This document shows, in pieces, positions 18,214-28,190 of a DNA stretch of 64,000 nucleotides (its first letter is position 1; each line of letters opens with the position of its first letter). This DNA comes from Rhodocyclaceae bacterium. Lineage in GTDB: Bacteria > Pseudomonadota > Gammaproteobacteria > Burkholderiales > Rhodocyclaceae. The notes below the pieces were generated by a model. That model was not told where the DNA came from, ran no database searches, and worked only from the letters and a program-made list of their open reading frames with translations. The translations under genes and the position numbers were made by a program. The stretch is from contig JADJEF010000018.1 in the NCBI GenBank assembly GCA_016702335.1, forward strand, positions 744,001 to 808,000, written 5' to 3'.

Positions 18214-19670
18214 TTTGACACCTCCATAGCTGCGTTCGCGGGTGCCAATGCACCGGGCAAGGTGAGGCACCAGTCCAGCTTGTCTGCCAGGTTTTTCTGC
18301 CCGCCACCGCTCAAACTGCCGTCAGAGAAATTCTTCAGGGCATCTCGCCAGATGCGCGCTTCTGGCAACGCGGCAAGCCCTGAGGAAATGCGACGCAGGG
18401 TCGAGGCGCGATCACGGGGGCCGTAAGTTGCGGGCAAATTCAATTCAAACGACAGTTCCACGGTTCTAAGCGTAGAGATATCGCTATCCGGTGCCTGCTC
18501 TATCAGTGCCGCCATCCGCTCCTCAGTAACCTCACACGGCAAGCGGCCAGCAGGCAGCAATCGCCATTGCAGTTCCTTGATACGCAAGTTCGGATCGGCG
18601 GCGACCACAGCGCCAAGTGCGCGCAAGTGCTCATGTATGGCCGGCACCGATGAAATCTCGCTATCGTACAGCGCCACGGCCGCACGAACAGTGTCCGGAT
18701 CGATCTTGGCTGCCGCAATCGCTTCGTCAATCCCGCTGAGCTGCGCGCTGACTTCTGCCAGCGTAGCGCTCGTGGCATTGGCCTGGCTATTGGCGTCAAA
18801 ACTCGAGATGAGCCCCCCTGCCGAAAGTGCAACCCCAAGCAGAAGAACACCTGCAGCGGCAATTAGCGCGGCTTTTCGCAAGCGATCAGCGACAAAACTG
18901 GTTCTGTGCTGCAATGGCGCAACCTGCCCCGCCGGCGATCGCAGTACGAACTCAAAGAGGGGGAGTCGCCAATCGTGAAGTGCGTGAAGACCCCGAGGAT
19001 GGGCAACGAGCGCAAGCTTGGACGCTTCGGCAAGCGCTTTCAGGGGGGCCTCGTCGCCAAAATACAATACCGACCGAGCACCTTGATCGCGCCCCAAAAC
19101 GCCGGTGTTTTCGAGGTATTTGACCGTACGCAGAACCTCGTCAATCTGATGCCGTGGTTCATTGGGGGTATTGGTCGAACGGGTCAGCACGGGCGTTCGG
19201 TTCTTCAGATAGACAATACGCAATACATTGTCGCCGGGGAGCACCAGGAAGAGATCTGGTGGCAAAACCCGCTGCAGCCCATAGCTGGCGAGCAGCATCG
19301 ATATGGGCCAGACACCCGCACAGGAAAGGTCGCCTTTGCCAAGCTCGCTATCGAGCAGACCTCGAGATTCAATGGCATAAGTGACGTGCCGCCTGGGCAT
19401 GAAGCTGTCCAATAGCGAGGCACCGTGCTTGGGGACCAAATACCCGCGGTAGGGTGTGTCTGGATAGCGGGTTGCCAGCTGCCGCTCAACAAACGCCTTG
19501 CGGTCACGAGAACTCAGACGCGGTGAGGTGATCTCGGCAATCGATTCGTCAGGAAAGTCTGTAACGATCCACACATGCCCCGTCGGGGTGCCAGTAACCG
19601 CGACCCAGCCTTCTGGCGTTTTTTGCCACAACTGGCGCTCGCTCGGACTCAGATAGAGGACGTACTTCAT
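18210..19670 (-). CDS. mshI: MshI-like protein: PilM-like domain joined to PilN-like domain
   Basis: A 486-residue protein. Residues 1-255 look like a degenerate actin-like (PilM/GspL-cyto) domain, with KYVLYLSPSERQLW at the start. A single membrane helix follows (about 262-285), then a coiled-coil and a PilN/GspL-peri-like domain. MSHA systems use this kind of PilM/N combination at the inner membrane to link the ATPase to the PilO-like and PilP-like proteins. I do not see the short PilN-binding tail of true PilM, consistent with a fused form. It overlaps mshG by 4 bases. Confidence 0.75.
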   Translation of the reverse strand: MKYVLYLSPSERQLWQKTPEGWVAVTGTPTGHVWIVTDFPDESIAEITSPRLSSRDRKAFVERQLATRYPDTPYRGYLVPKHGASLLDSFMPRRHVTYAIESRGLLDSELGKGDLSCAGVWPISMLLASYGLQRVLPPDLFLVLPGDNVLRIVYLKNRTPVLTRSTNTPNEPRHQIDEVLRTVKYLENTGVLGRDQGARSVLYFGDEAPLKALAEASKLALVAHPRGLHALHDWRLPLFEFVLRSPAGQVAPLQHRTSFVADRLRKAALIAAAGVLLLGVALSAGGLISSFDANSQANATSATLAEVSAQLSGIDEAIAAAKIDPDTVRAAVALYDSEISSVPAIHEHLRALGAVVAADPNLRIKELQWRLLPAGRLPCEVTEERMAALIEQAPDSDISTLRTVELSFELNLPATYGPRDRASTLRRISSGLAALPEARIWRDALKNFSDGSLSGGGQKNLADKLDWCLTLPGALAPANAAMEVSK

Positions 19671-20866
19671 GTCTTCATCTTGCCAATCGTATCGTAGATC
19701 GGGCTGATCACCGCCAGCATGATCCAGCCTAACAGCAGGCCCATCATGATGGTGATCGCCGGCTCGATCATGGCCTGCACTTTGCCAATGGATTCGTTTA
19801 TTTCACGCGTGTAAAAGTAACTGACATTGCTCAAGGACTGATCCAGCGCGCCGCTCGACTCACCCACCTGCAACATGCGGATCACCAGCATGGGAAACAA
19901 TGCTTCGGCGGCAAAGCTGTTGGCAATCGACGTACCCGTCGCTACCCGGTCAATAACTCGGGTCAAAGCGCGCTGCACCGCCGTGTTGCCCGTTACCTTG
20001 CGGCAGTACCCCAAGCCGTCAAGTACAGGAATGCCGGTCCGATACATCAGCGCAAAGGTGTCGGCCAGCCGCGCAAGAATGAGCTTTTTTACGACGGGGC
20101 CAAGGACCGGTACCTTGAGAAACAGGTCATCGAGCTGATAGCGGACTTCCGGACTCATCCGTGCGGCTGACGAGACGGCCGTAACAACCAGGGGCGGAAC
20201 CGAGAGAATGAGCCACCAATAGCTGACGAAGGCATCTGAAACGAAAATCAGGGCGCGTGTCTGCAAGGGCAAGGCTTGCCCCATGTTGGTAAGAAACGTA
20301 ACCAGTTGCGGTACCAGATACATCATCAGAAACATCACCACGGCACCGATCACGGTGACCACAAACGCAGGGTACATCATGAGCTTCTTGGTTTGCGCGG
20401 CCATTTCGTCCTGCCACTTCATCGAGCGCACCAGCTCACTCAGCACATCAGGCAACTGGCCGGTGACTTCGCCCGAGCGTACGAGATTCACGGTCACGTC
20501 AGAGAAGACACCGGGAAAGTTTGCCATGCTCTGCGACAGGGTGGCTCCGCCCTCCACTTTCTCGAACAGACCCGCAACGAGAAGCCGTGACTCAAACGAC
20601 TCGGCAGCGTCGCGCATGTCGCCCAGCGCGGTCAGAATAGGGACGCCGGCCCGAATCAGCATCTCGAGTTGAAAAAGGCAACTGATAATTTCCTGAGCAG
20701 GCAGGCTCTTGACGTTGCGCTTGCGCGCCTTGGCTACCGAGGCGCGAATAAGGGTGAGACCCAAGCGTTCCAGCTGACTGGTCAGGTCGACTTCATGCAA
20801 CGCCTCGATACGTCCTTTGACCATGCGGTCATTGGCATCAGCGGCGCGATAGTCGTAGAGCGCCAT
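19667..20866 (-). CDS. mshG: Pilus inner-membrane platform protein MshG (GspF/PilC family)
   Basis: A 399-residue protein with the two repeated GspF domains and three membrane helices. Seen: LFQLEMLIRAGVPILTAL in repeat 1, LADTFALMYRTGIPVLDGL in repeat 2, and the C-terminal helix MIEPAITIMMGLLLGWIML. It forms the membrane platform that the MshE ATPase rotates to extrude pilin. Its start codon shares one base with the mshE stop (TAATG), which indicates translational coupling. Family identity is secure; the msh symbol rests on gene order. Confidence 0.92.
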   Translation of the reverse strand: MALYDYRAADANDRMVKGRIEALHEVDLTSQLERLGLTLIRASVAKARKRNVKSLPAQEIISCLFQLEMLIRAGVPILTALGDMRDAAESFESRLLVAGLFEKVEGGATLSQSMANFPGVFSDVTVNLVRSGEVTGQLPDVLSELVRSMKWQDEMAAQTKKLMMYPAFVVTVIGAVVMFLMMYLVPQLVTFLTNMGQALPLQTRALIFVSDAFVSYWWLILSVPPLVVTAVSSAARMSPEVRYQLDDLFLKVPVLGPVVKKLILARLADTFALMYRTGIPVLDGLGYCRKVTGNTAVQRALTRVIDRVATGTSIANSFAAEALFPMLVIRMLQVGESSGALDQSLSNVSYFYTREINESIGKVQAMIEPAITIMMGLLLGWIMLAVISPIYDTIGKMKT

Positions 20867-22584
20867 TAGTTGATGGATTCCGTCAGATCAACGACGCGGC
20901 TGATTTCGTCCACGGTGGTCAGCCCCTCGCGCACACGGCGCAGGCCATCCTTGGCCATGCTGGTGAAACCCCGACTGAACGCGTATTGCTCCATTTCGTT
21001 GACGCTGGCGTTCTTGACGATCAGTTCGTCGAGACCCCGGTCAAACTTGAGCAACTCGAAAATCGCCATGCGCCCTTTGTAACCTTGCATATCGCAGGCA
21101 TGGCAACCGACCGGGCGATAGATCGTGGCGGCTTCGCCATCCGCAATACCCAGCAACTGCGCTTCGACCGGGCTGGGTTCAGCGGGAATCTTGCATTTTG
21201 AGCACAGCGTTCGTATCAGTCGCTGCGCCACAATGCCGATGACGTTTCCGGCCAGCACGTTGGTTTTGATATTCAGATCGAGCAGTCGTGGAATGGACTG
21301 AATAGCGGAGTTGGTGTGCAAGGTCGAGAACACCTGATGGCCGGTCATGGCCGCCCGGAAGGCCATCTCGGCGGTTTCATGGTCGCGAATTTCACCCACC
21401 AGAATGATGTCGGGGTCTTGCCGCATCATCGACCGAATGCCCTCGGCGAAGTCCATCTTGGCGACTTCCGAAATCGATGTCTGGCGCACCATGGGCAGCG
21501 GATATTCAACCGGGTCTTCGAGCGTCATAATGTTGACGCCCTCTTCATTGAGATGCCCCAGAATCGAATACAAGGTGGTGGTTTTGCCCGACCCGGTAGG
21601 CCCGGTGACCAGCAATATGCCCTCAGGCCGGGCCAGCATCAGTTGCATCAGGGTGTACTGGTGCTCGGAAAGCCCCAGGCCACTGACCGGCACCAGGCCA
21701 CGCGCCCGGTCGAGCACCCGAAGTACGAAGTTTTCACCGTGAATGACGGGTTGCGCGGCTGCACGGTAGTCGACCGGTCGCCCGGAAATCATTAATGAGA
21801 TCCGCCCGTCCTGAGGTGATCGTGTCTCGGCAATGTTCATACCCGCCATCACCTTGAGGCGAACCACCATCGCTGACCAATGTCGGGGATGCAGGACTCG
21901 AACCTGCCTGAGCACGCCGTCAATGCGATAACGGATGCGCAAAAAATGCGGCTCGGGTTCAAAGTGAATGTCGGATGCGCCACGCAAGGTGGCATCGGCC
22001 AGCAGTGCGTCCATCAAGCGCACCACGGGGTGGCTGTAACCGCCGGTATTCTGCGCAAGACTTGCGGCGTCGATATTGCCGGTCTCAAGCTCGTGGAGGA
22101 TTCCGTCAATCGACAGCACATGGCCGTAGAACTGTTCAATAGCCGACTGAATCTGCGTACTGCTGGCCAGGCGCCAGACCGCAAACGCCTTGCCAGAAAG
22201 ACAGGCATTCACCTGATCGCCGGCGACAATGTCATTGGGATCGGCGCTGGCAATGAGCAATTCTTTGCGCTGTGGATCGAAGCTGACGGGAAAGAACGTG
22301 TGCCGTTTGGCGAGCGCTTTGGGAATCAACGCCAGCGCCGCTGAGTCGGCCACGATGCCATCCAGACTGATCGCCTCTTCACCGAGATTGACGGCCAGCG
22401 CCGTACGCATGATCTCCTCGGTAACAAAGCCTAGCGTCAGCAGCGCCTCGCCCAGCGGCTTGCCCATTGCCTTTTGTTCAACCAAGGCAATACGCAACTG
22501 ATCCGGTGTCAGCAGCCCACGCTCAATGAGCAGATCACCTAATCTGACCGGCTTCTTTTCGGCGGGAGCAATGGCGTCACTCAT
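20866..22584 (-). CDS. mshE: Pilus assembly ATPase MshE with cyclic-di-GMP-binding MshEN domain
   Basis: A 572-residue secretion ATPase that powers pilus extension. Residues 14-70 form an MshEN domain with the two characteristic 24-residue motifs (first motif RLGDLLIERGLLTPDQL; second beginning PLGEALLTLGF). These bind cyclic-di-GMP in Vibrio MshE, so extension is probably switched on by that messenger. The Walker A is GPTGSGKT (about residues 328-335) and the Walker B region contains IILVGEIRD. A zinc-type Cys cluster (LCSKCK and CHACDMQGYKGR) lies near the C-terminus. The GGDEF and EAL-HDOD genes elsewhere in the window are possible inputs, but nothing ties them directly. Confidence 0.94.
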   Translation of the reverse strand: MSDAIAPAEKKPVRLGDLLIERGLLTPDQLRIALVEQKAMGKPLGEALLTLGFVTEEIMRTALAVNLGEEAISLDGIVADSAALALIPKALAKRHTFFPVSFDPQRKELLIASADPNDIVAGDQVNACLSGKAFAVWRLASSTQIQSAIEQFYGHVLSIDGILHELETGNIDAASLAQNTGGYSHPVVRLMDALLADATLRGASDIHFEPEPHFLRIRYRIDGVLRQVRVLHPRHWSAMVVRLKVMAGMNIAETRSPQDGRISLMISGRPVDYRAAAQPVIHGENFVLRVLDRARGLVPVSGLGLSEHQYTLMQLMLARPEGILLVTGPTGSGKTTTLYSILGHLNEEGVNIMTLEDPVEYPLPMVRQTSISEVAKMDFAEGIRSMMRQDPDIILVGEIRDHETAEMAFRAAMTGHQVFSTLHTNSAIQSIPRLLDLNIKTNVLAGNVIGIVAQRLIRTLCSKCKIPAEPSPVEAQLLGIADGEAATIYRPVGCHACDMQGYKGRMAIFELLKFDRGLDELIVKNASVNEMEQYAFSRGFTSMAKDGLRRVREGLTTVDEISRVVDLTESIN

Positions 22585-22642
22585 GGATTGTGCTTTTCAG
22601 GAAGGTTGTGCAACCAGGACGTTCAAGTACCTGCCAGGCCTG

Positions 22643-24331
22643 TTAGCGCCCGGGGCTTTCGCCACCGCTCGCCCCGCGTATCTGCGACAAGCGACTCTCG
22701 GCGGTACTCGACGGAAAATTAGCTTGCTCGGCGGAGGTCAGTCCCTTTCCCAGGGCGATTGCGCGCTCATAGTAGGTTGCCGCTTGAGCGGTCTTATGCA
22801 AGCGATCAAGCGCGACAGCAAGGTTGTAGGCGTGAAAGGCATTGGCAGGCTCAAGACTCAAGGCCCTGAAATACGCCTGCTGTGCCTCGCCGATTCGGCC
22901 CTCCCTGGCCAGCATGCCGCCCAACGTGGCCAGTGCGGCGGGGGAATCCGGATTGCGCTCGGCCAACTCGCGCGCACGGCTTGCCGCTAGCCGTGCATCG
23001 CCCTCGGCACTGACCTCGAGTACGCCTGACATGGCGACCGCATGGTTGGCTTGCAGGCGCAATACCCGCTGGTAATAATCCAGCGCATCGTCGCGGCGCC
23101 CCTGCTGTCGGGCGATGTAGGCCAGGCCAATCATGGCGTCAATCTCTCCGGGGTTCTTCGCAAGTGCGCGCTGATAGCCTGCTTCAGCCGCAACAAAATT
23201 TCCTTGACCAAGCTGCCCATAGGCGGCATCAAGCGCCCCTGCCGTCTGTGCCTTGGCGATAAAAACTCGCACTGGCGCAGGTGCAGCAGTGCGCGCCACG
23301 GGTTCTGGAACCCGGGAGTCGCTACGTGCTTTAAGTGGTTGTTCTGTTTGAGTGGAACTGGGTGATGCCACCGACGACGATGGGGCCGCTGACGCAACCG
23401 CTACTGGCGTGGCTGCACCGGTTGAGTCTTGCTCAGAAACGGCATCCAGCGCAGCGGTATCGGTGGCAGGGTCCGCAGCGGGTTCCTGAGCAGGAGTAGC
23501 AAGGACAGGCGACTCGGCGGGTACGACGACGGAAAACTGATCAGGCTCGGCGAGCATGCGATCAATGGTGCCCGTAAAAAACAGCACATTGATCACTATG
23601 CCCACGAGTGCCAGGCCCCCGAGTATTACCATGCGCGAACGGCGGCGCTCAGGCAGTGACTTGGCCGTGGCCTGAAGAATCTCGCGCGCTATCTGCGGCG
23701 AACTGGTGGCGCTGCTGGTACTGGAAGTATTTGCCGCAGAGGATGAGGAAGGGCGGCGACCTTCGGGGCGAGCCGGCACCGCAGCGGTTCCCGCTTCGGG
23801 CTCGGAAGCGGTGGGCGATCGCGCTGCTGACAGCTCTGGTATTTCTGGCGCTGCTGGGGCTAGAGGGGTCTCTTTGGCATCTGGGGTCTGCCGTGCGGGT
23901 GGCTCAGCCACCAACATGGCCAGCGCCGCGCGGGCACCTGATGCATTTTCGGAGCGCACGACGTCGTGCGGCGGCGGGGCGGCTGGCGTAAATGCTATGG
24001 AACTACCAGATGCTGCCGCATTGGGGGGGGGCGTGGGGTCGAGCGCGAGCGCCAGAGCAGGCTGTGGAGCGCGCGCAATTACGGGGTCAAGAGCCGGAAC
24101 CATCACTGACTCCGCGACAGGCTCAGACACAGATTCAGGTACGGCCTCAAGTACGGGTTCAATGCGCATTTCGGAAAAAGGCGTTCGCTGCTCGAGTTTC
24201 TCCGGAGTACTTGCCGCGACGTTGCTATCTGTTGCCCCAACGGGGCTACCCGGTGTTGCGGGCGACGAGGCGGCCGCCAGCCGTTCCTTTTCGCTGCTGG
24301 CGCGTGCGAGCGCCTCAAGAAGAAGGCTCAT
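22643..24331 (-). CDS. mshN: MshN-like TPR protein
   Basis: A 562-residue protein. The first ~210 residues are low-complexity Ala/Pro/Ser/Glu sequence. One membrane helix follows (about 220-242, ILGGLALVGIVINVLFFTG), then another Ala/Ser/Thr linker and a C-terminal tetratricopeptide array of about five repeats (for example RALAKNPGEIDAMIGLAYIA and RALSLEPANAFHAYNLAVAL). MshN proteins share this plan and are needed for pilus assembly, probably as a scaffold. It lies 2 bases after mshL and 58 bases before mshE. The long linkers make its length variable between species. Confidence 0.82.
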   Translation of the reverse strand: MSLLLEALARASSEKERLAAASSPATPGSPVGATDSNVAASTPEKLEQRTPFSEMRIEPVLEAVPESVSEPVAESVMVPALDPVIARAPQPALALALDPTPPPNAAASGSSIAFTPAAPPPHDVVRSENASGARAALAMLVAEPPARQTPDAKETPLAPAAPEIPELSAARSPTASEPEAGTAAVPARPEGRRPSSSSAANTSSTSSATSSPQIAREILQATAKSLPERRRSRMVILGGLALVGIVINVLFFTGTIDRMLAEPDQFSVVVPAESPVLATPAQEPAADPATDTAALDAVSEQDSTGAATPVAVASAAPSSSVASPSSTQTEQPLKARSDSRVPEPVARTAAPAPVRVFIAKAQTAGALDAAYGQLGQGNFVAAEAGYQRALAKNPGEIDAMIGLAYIARQQGRRDDALDYYQRVLRLQANHAVAMSGVLEVSAEGDARLAASRARELAERNPDSPAALATLGGMLAREGRIGEAQQAYFRALSLEPANAFHAYNLAVALDRLHKTAQAATYYERAIALGKGLTSAEQANFPSSTAESRLSQIRGASGGESPGR

Positions 24332-24333
24332 GA

Positions 24334-26284
24334 TCAGGGTCGCGAAGTGCTAAAGGGGGTGGGGTCAACGGGCCGCGCAAAGGCGCTTCGGGCCTCGGGC
24401 AAAATAGACCGGTAGGCTTCAAAGTCACCATTCAGGCTGGCATCGGTTAACACGACCGGGCGCAGAAAGATAACGAGTTCGGTCTTGCGCCCACGGTTGT
24501 CTTTGTAGCCAAAGATATTCGAGAGGTAGGAATTGCCGCTAACGCCGGGCAGATTGTCTGATTTGTCATCACGCGTGTCTTGAATCAAACCACCCAGTAC
24601 GGCGATATCGCCCGACTGAACCCGCAAGATGGACTCCATCTCGCGGCTTTGCACGATGGGGATCTGATTAATGATCGAATTGGTCCGCAGATCGGGGTTG
24701 GGATCGGTGGCGTAGCGGCTGATGCGACTTATCGTCGGTCGCAGATTCAATATGACCTCGCCACTGGAACTGATCTGAGGCGTCACGGTCATGAGAAAGC
24801 CAATCGGTACGGTATTGATGGTGCTGGTGTAGGTGGCCGGTGTGGCGGCTGAAACGCCCGGAACAGCCGGGGTTCCGGGCGTAACCGTGATAGTGAAATA
24901 CACCTCGTTGTCGACCACCTTCAATATACTGGTCTGACTGTTGAGCACCGATACCTTGGGGCTCGAGAGTACACGCAGGGTGCCAAAAGACTCGAGCAGC
25001 CTGATGGCCGAGGTCAGCGTGGTGTTGCCGACCGTGCGGTTATACGCCAAGCCACTGATTGCACTCAGCACCCCGCCCGTCATCAGCCCGCCACCCGGTC
25101 CCACCGGTGACATACCGAAACTCCGGCCGTCGGGATCACCGGCGGCGCGGTAGACCAGTGACCAGTCGATCCCTTGCTGATAGCGGTCTGAAAGGTCTAC
25201 CTCAACGATGGTGGCCTCGATCAGCACCTGACGACGCGCGTTCTCCATGATGCCATCGAGAAACTCACGTACTTTCTCGTGCTGACGCTGGGTGGCGCGA
25301 ATGTTGATCATGCCGTTTTCAGGGTTGGCAATGACCGATGCCGTCTCGCGGAACAGCGGTGCCACGGGTGCCGAACTCGCGCCGACCGGTGCGGAGGCTA
25401 TGACGGGTACGGCGGCAGCGGCTGGACTTGCGGCCGTACCGGTGCGCGCTCAGCCGTGGCGGATGCCGGTGTTGTCGGTGCCGGGCAGTTGGTGCCGGTG
25501 CAGCTGGTGCCAGTGCCGATGGTGCCAGTGCCGCCACTACCGATGCTAAAGGTGTGGGCGTCGGTACCACAGCGGCGGGAGCGGCCGTGGCTCGATCTGG
25601 CACCTGCTTGTCGGTCTCGCGCAAGATATCTTTCAGGTTAGTGACAATAGTTTCCCAGAACAGATTATTGCCAACATTTTTTATCGTGGTATTTGACGCA
25701 TTGCTACCCGAGCCGCCACCGCTGGTACCGCCGGTACTAGCCACATTCGTGGAGATGCTGACCGAGCTCTCGGCACTACGTGCCATGTTCGGGTAATCAA
25801 CGCGGTACATCTTTAGAAAAGGCAGATCGGGGCTGATCGTCAGGCTCTTGCCTTTGAGTTCGTAGCGCAAATCTACCTGCTTGCCCACGGCATCAAGAAT
25901 CTCGATCAACGTTTGATCCAACATGCTCATGGTGACCTTACCAGAAATACCGGGGTGCACCGAGACATTCAACTTGGCATCGCGCGCCAGGGCAAAAAGC
26001 AGATCCTGGACGTTCATGTCATGAACGACGACACTGTAGAGCTCAGGCTTCTCAGTGGGTTTCGGTGGCTTGGGCAGTTGCGGTGCCACCGAAAACTCGG
26101 GAGCCTTGCCCTGCACCGCAGGGGCCGGAGCAAGATGCTGGTCGGACGGCGGAACGGTGGGCGTCGCACAGGCGGACAAAAACGCGACCAAGCCGGCGAT
26201 GGCGATACGGCGGGAAAGCAACGGACTCACGTAAGCGGGCGAATTAGGCATGTGCGGTGCTTGGGTGCGTGTGGGGTTGGTCAT
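24334..26284 (-). pseudogene. mshL: Secretin MshL, interrupted by two frame changes
   Basis: The outer-membrane pore of the pilus. The N-terminal part (26284 to about 25490) has a lipobox (FLSAC), a secretin/TonB short N-terminal domain (VQDLLFALARDAKLNVSV) and a Gly/Ser linker. The C-terminal part (about 25440 to 24334) has the secretin beta domain (VLIEATIVEVDLSD; GGLIQDTRDDKSDNLPG; GRKTELVIFLRPVVL). Between them, in an Ala/Pro linker, the sensible reading moves from the first frame to a second near 25485 (a run of three G on the plus strand) and to a third between about 25398 and 25452. Each shift is equivalent to one lost base. An intact protein would have roughly 640 residues. The lesions may be real or sequencing errors at G/C runs. 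Its ATG shares one base with the mshM stop. Confidence 0.85.
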
Positions 26285-27768
26285 CAGGGGGCAGGCTCGC
26301 GTCGAATCGCCGCCCAGGTGCGTATTGAGGGTTGATAGGCCCGCAGTGCTGTGGGTAGTTGCGCCAGTGCGGCCCGGGCTTCCGCTTCGGTCGAATAATA
26401 GCCCACGTAAACCGCCGCCGAATCAACGCCACGATAACGTCGCTTGTGGGCATACAGCGTGCGGGTGTCGATATGAGGTGCAAGCGAGGCCGCGTAGCCG
26501 GCGAGTGCCTCCATGGACGGCAAACTGACCAACTGCAGAGTGAACCCCGTCCTGGCTTCGTCGCGCATCATTTCATGGGTACGTGCGTCCAGCGCGGCGC
26601 GATCAAATACCTGCCCTTTCCCTGCAATTTCTGCCCCTTGCAGGTTAGTACCTGTCGGTATCGGCACCGACGGCGCAGGCAACGATGCGTCTTTGGCAAC
26701 GGCGGCCGCCGGTGTCGGTGCAGGCATTTCAGGTGGTAACGATGGAGCAACGGCCGGCGCAACAGCGGCAGGAGAAGCGATGGCAGGAGAAACAACAGTT
26801 GGCACAGAAACGGAGGGGCGTACTTCGGCCACCGGAGTGACACTTTTGCTGGCGTTCAACCCCCACCCGATGGCCCCGGCTATGGCAATGGCAATGGCAA
26901 AACTTCCTGCCACGGCGCCCAGCAGCCACTTATTGCGCCCCGGCAGAGCAGCCGGCTCGGCGTGCAACTCGCGCTGGGCACTGAGCACGTGGGCGCGGGT
27001 GACTACCTTCGCCCCCTGCGCATAGGCGGCCAAGAGCGCCTTGTCAGCAAGCAGATTGATGCGCCGGGCACGTCCTTGCGACAGCTTGATCAGCGCCTTC
27101 ATGGCGGCCGAATCAAGCAACTGACCGCCCCGCCAGCCTGCCACGCGCAAGCGATGATCTACATAGGCCTGCGCCTCACCCGCCACCATGGCGGGCAGCT
27201 CGAAGCGATGTATGACACGGTCGCGCACCTGGCGTAACCGCCGGTCGGCCAGCAAGGTATCGAGCTCGGGTTGCCCGAACAGCATGATGTTGATCAGCTT
27301 GTGATGCGCCGTCTCGAGGTTGGAGAGCAGCCGCACTTCTTCGAGCGACTCCGGGGGCATGGTGTGCGCCTCGTCGATGATCAGCAGCACACGCTTTCCG
27401 AGCGAATAGCGGCGCATCAGCTCCTGGTGTAATTGCGCGAGATTGGCCTCGGTGGAACCCACCTGGGTTGTCAGCCCCATATCCCGCCCGATGGCGCTGA
27501 TGATTTCATCGCGACCAAAGCACGGGTTAGAGAGATACACCGTACTGATATCGGCTGGCAAACTGGCCAGCATCAGCCGCGAAAGCAGCGTCTTGCCGCT
27601 GCCCACCTCGGCCACGACCGTCACGATACCCTCCTCATGGCTGGCTACGTGGAGTAAACCCGTAAGGATGCCGCCCCGCTGGCTTCCGGAAAAAAAGAAA
27701 TCCACATCGGGCGTAATCTGAAATGGCGGTTTCGCCAGATCAAAATGGTTCAAATAGAGCGACGACAT
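26284..27768 (-). CDS. mshM: MshM: ExeA-type AAA ATPase with a C-terminal SPOR domain
   Basis: A 494-residue protein. Residues 1-270 are an ExeA/GspA-like AAA ATPase with Walker A AEVGSGKT (53-60), Walker B LLIIDEAHTMP (about 130) and VIHRFELP near the sensor region. A membrane helix (about 284-306) and an Ala/Pro/Val linker follow. Residues ~405-490 look like a SPOR peptidoglycan-binding domain (FTLQLVSLPSMEALAGYAASL; YVGYYSTEAEARAAL). ExeA-type proteins remodel peptidoglycan to place the secretin, so a fused wall-binding domain fits. The ATG at 27768 is chosen because MSSLYLNHFDLAKPPF is the family's usual start. It is the first gene of the operon; its promoter should lie in the 422-base gap upstream. 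Confidence 0.9.
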   Translation of the reverse strand: MSSLYLNHFDLAKPPFQITPDVDFFFSGSQRGGILTGLLHVASHEEGIVTVVAEVGSGKTLLSRLMLASLPADISTVYLSNPCFGRDEIISAIGRDMGLTTQVGSTEANLAQLHQELMRRYSLGKRVLLIIDEAHTMPPESLEEVRLLSNLETAHHKLINIMLFGQPELDTLLADRRLRQVRDRVIHRFELPAMVAGEAQAYVDHRLRVAGWRGGQLLDSAAMKALIKLSQGRARRINLLADKALLAAYAQGAKVVTRAHVLSAQRELHAEPAALPGRNKWLLGAVAGSFAIAIAIAGAIGWGLNASKSVTPVAEVRPSVSVPTVVSPAIASPAAVAPAVAPSLPPEMPAPTPAAAVAKDASLPAPSVPIPTGTNLQGAEIAGKGQVFDRAALDARTHEMMRDEARTGFTLQLVSLPSMEALAGYAASLAPHIDTRTLYAHKRRYRGVDSAAVYVGYYSTEAEARAALAQLPTALRAYQPSIRTWAAIRREPAP

Positions 27769-28190
27769 TCTTGACGTAGGGCAAACGCCTTGCGGCACCT
27801 GCGAACAACCTCCTGGGGCGACGATAAACCGAGCAAATTTTACTTCAGCTTACCGAACCTGACGCAACCCAGTCGAAACAACACCGAACCAATTCACCGC
27901 TGTTTCTCAGAAGAGCGGATGTGTGCGGTTAACGAACCCCAGTGAATCCATAGGCCCTGGCCTGAGTGGTCGCAAGTGTGGCGAGCCAATACCTCGGCGC
28001 GATTCATTGGCAAGTGCGACGGCCAGCAGACCGCCCACTCCCTCCGCTATCGCCGTATTGCCAGCGCCGACTTGGGGATTTCCCTGCCTGCCCAGTCGTG
28101 ACTGTGTGGCTGGCATCGTCAGGAACTGGCAAAACAATGCGCTAGAGTAGCGGGCCTTCACCCGAACGGTCATGACCCTGCCCTATCGCC
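27769..28190. promoter_or_regulatory. 422-base divergent intergenic region upstream of mshM
   Basis: Separates the leftward pilus operon from the rightward ompA-like gene and should hold both promoters. I could not identify a convincing -35/-10 or -24/-12 pair by eye. It contains one copy of the dispersed repeat at 28047-28077. An 88-codon frame on the minus strand (27907-28173) reads through that repeat, but it has no ribosome-binding site or recognisable product and I do not call it a gene. Confidence 0.5.
28047..28077 (-). repeat. Dispersed 31-bp repeat between mshM and the ompA-like gene
   Basis: Copy with intact core CCAGCGCCGACTT and a G-for-C change in the tail (CTTGGGG instead of CTTGCGG). 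It lies about 110 bases upstream of the ompA-like start. Confidence 0.85.

Noticed and set aside
27907..28173. 88-codon minus-strand frame containing PQVGAGNTAI
   Set aside because: It includes a repeat copy, so the resemblance to Alr and SelO peptides comes from the element itself; no ribosome-binding site or family match.
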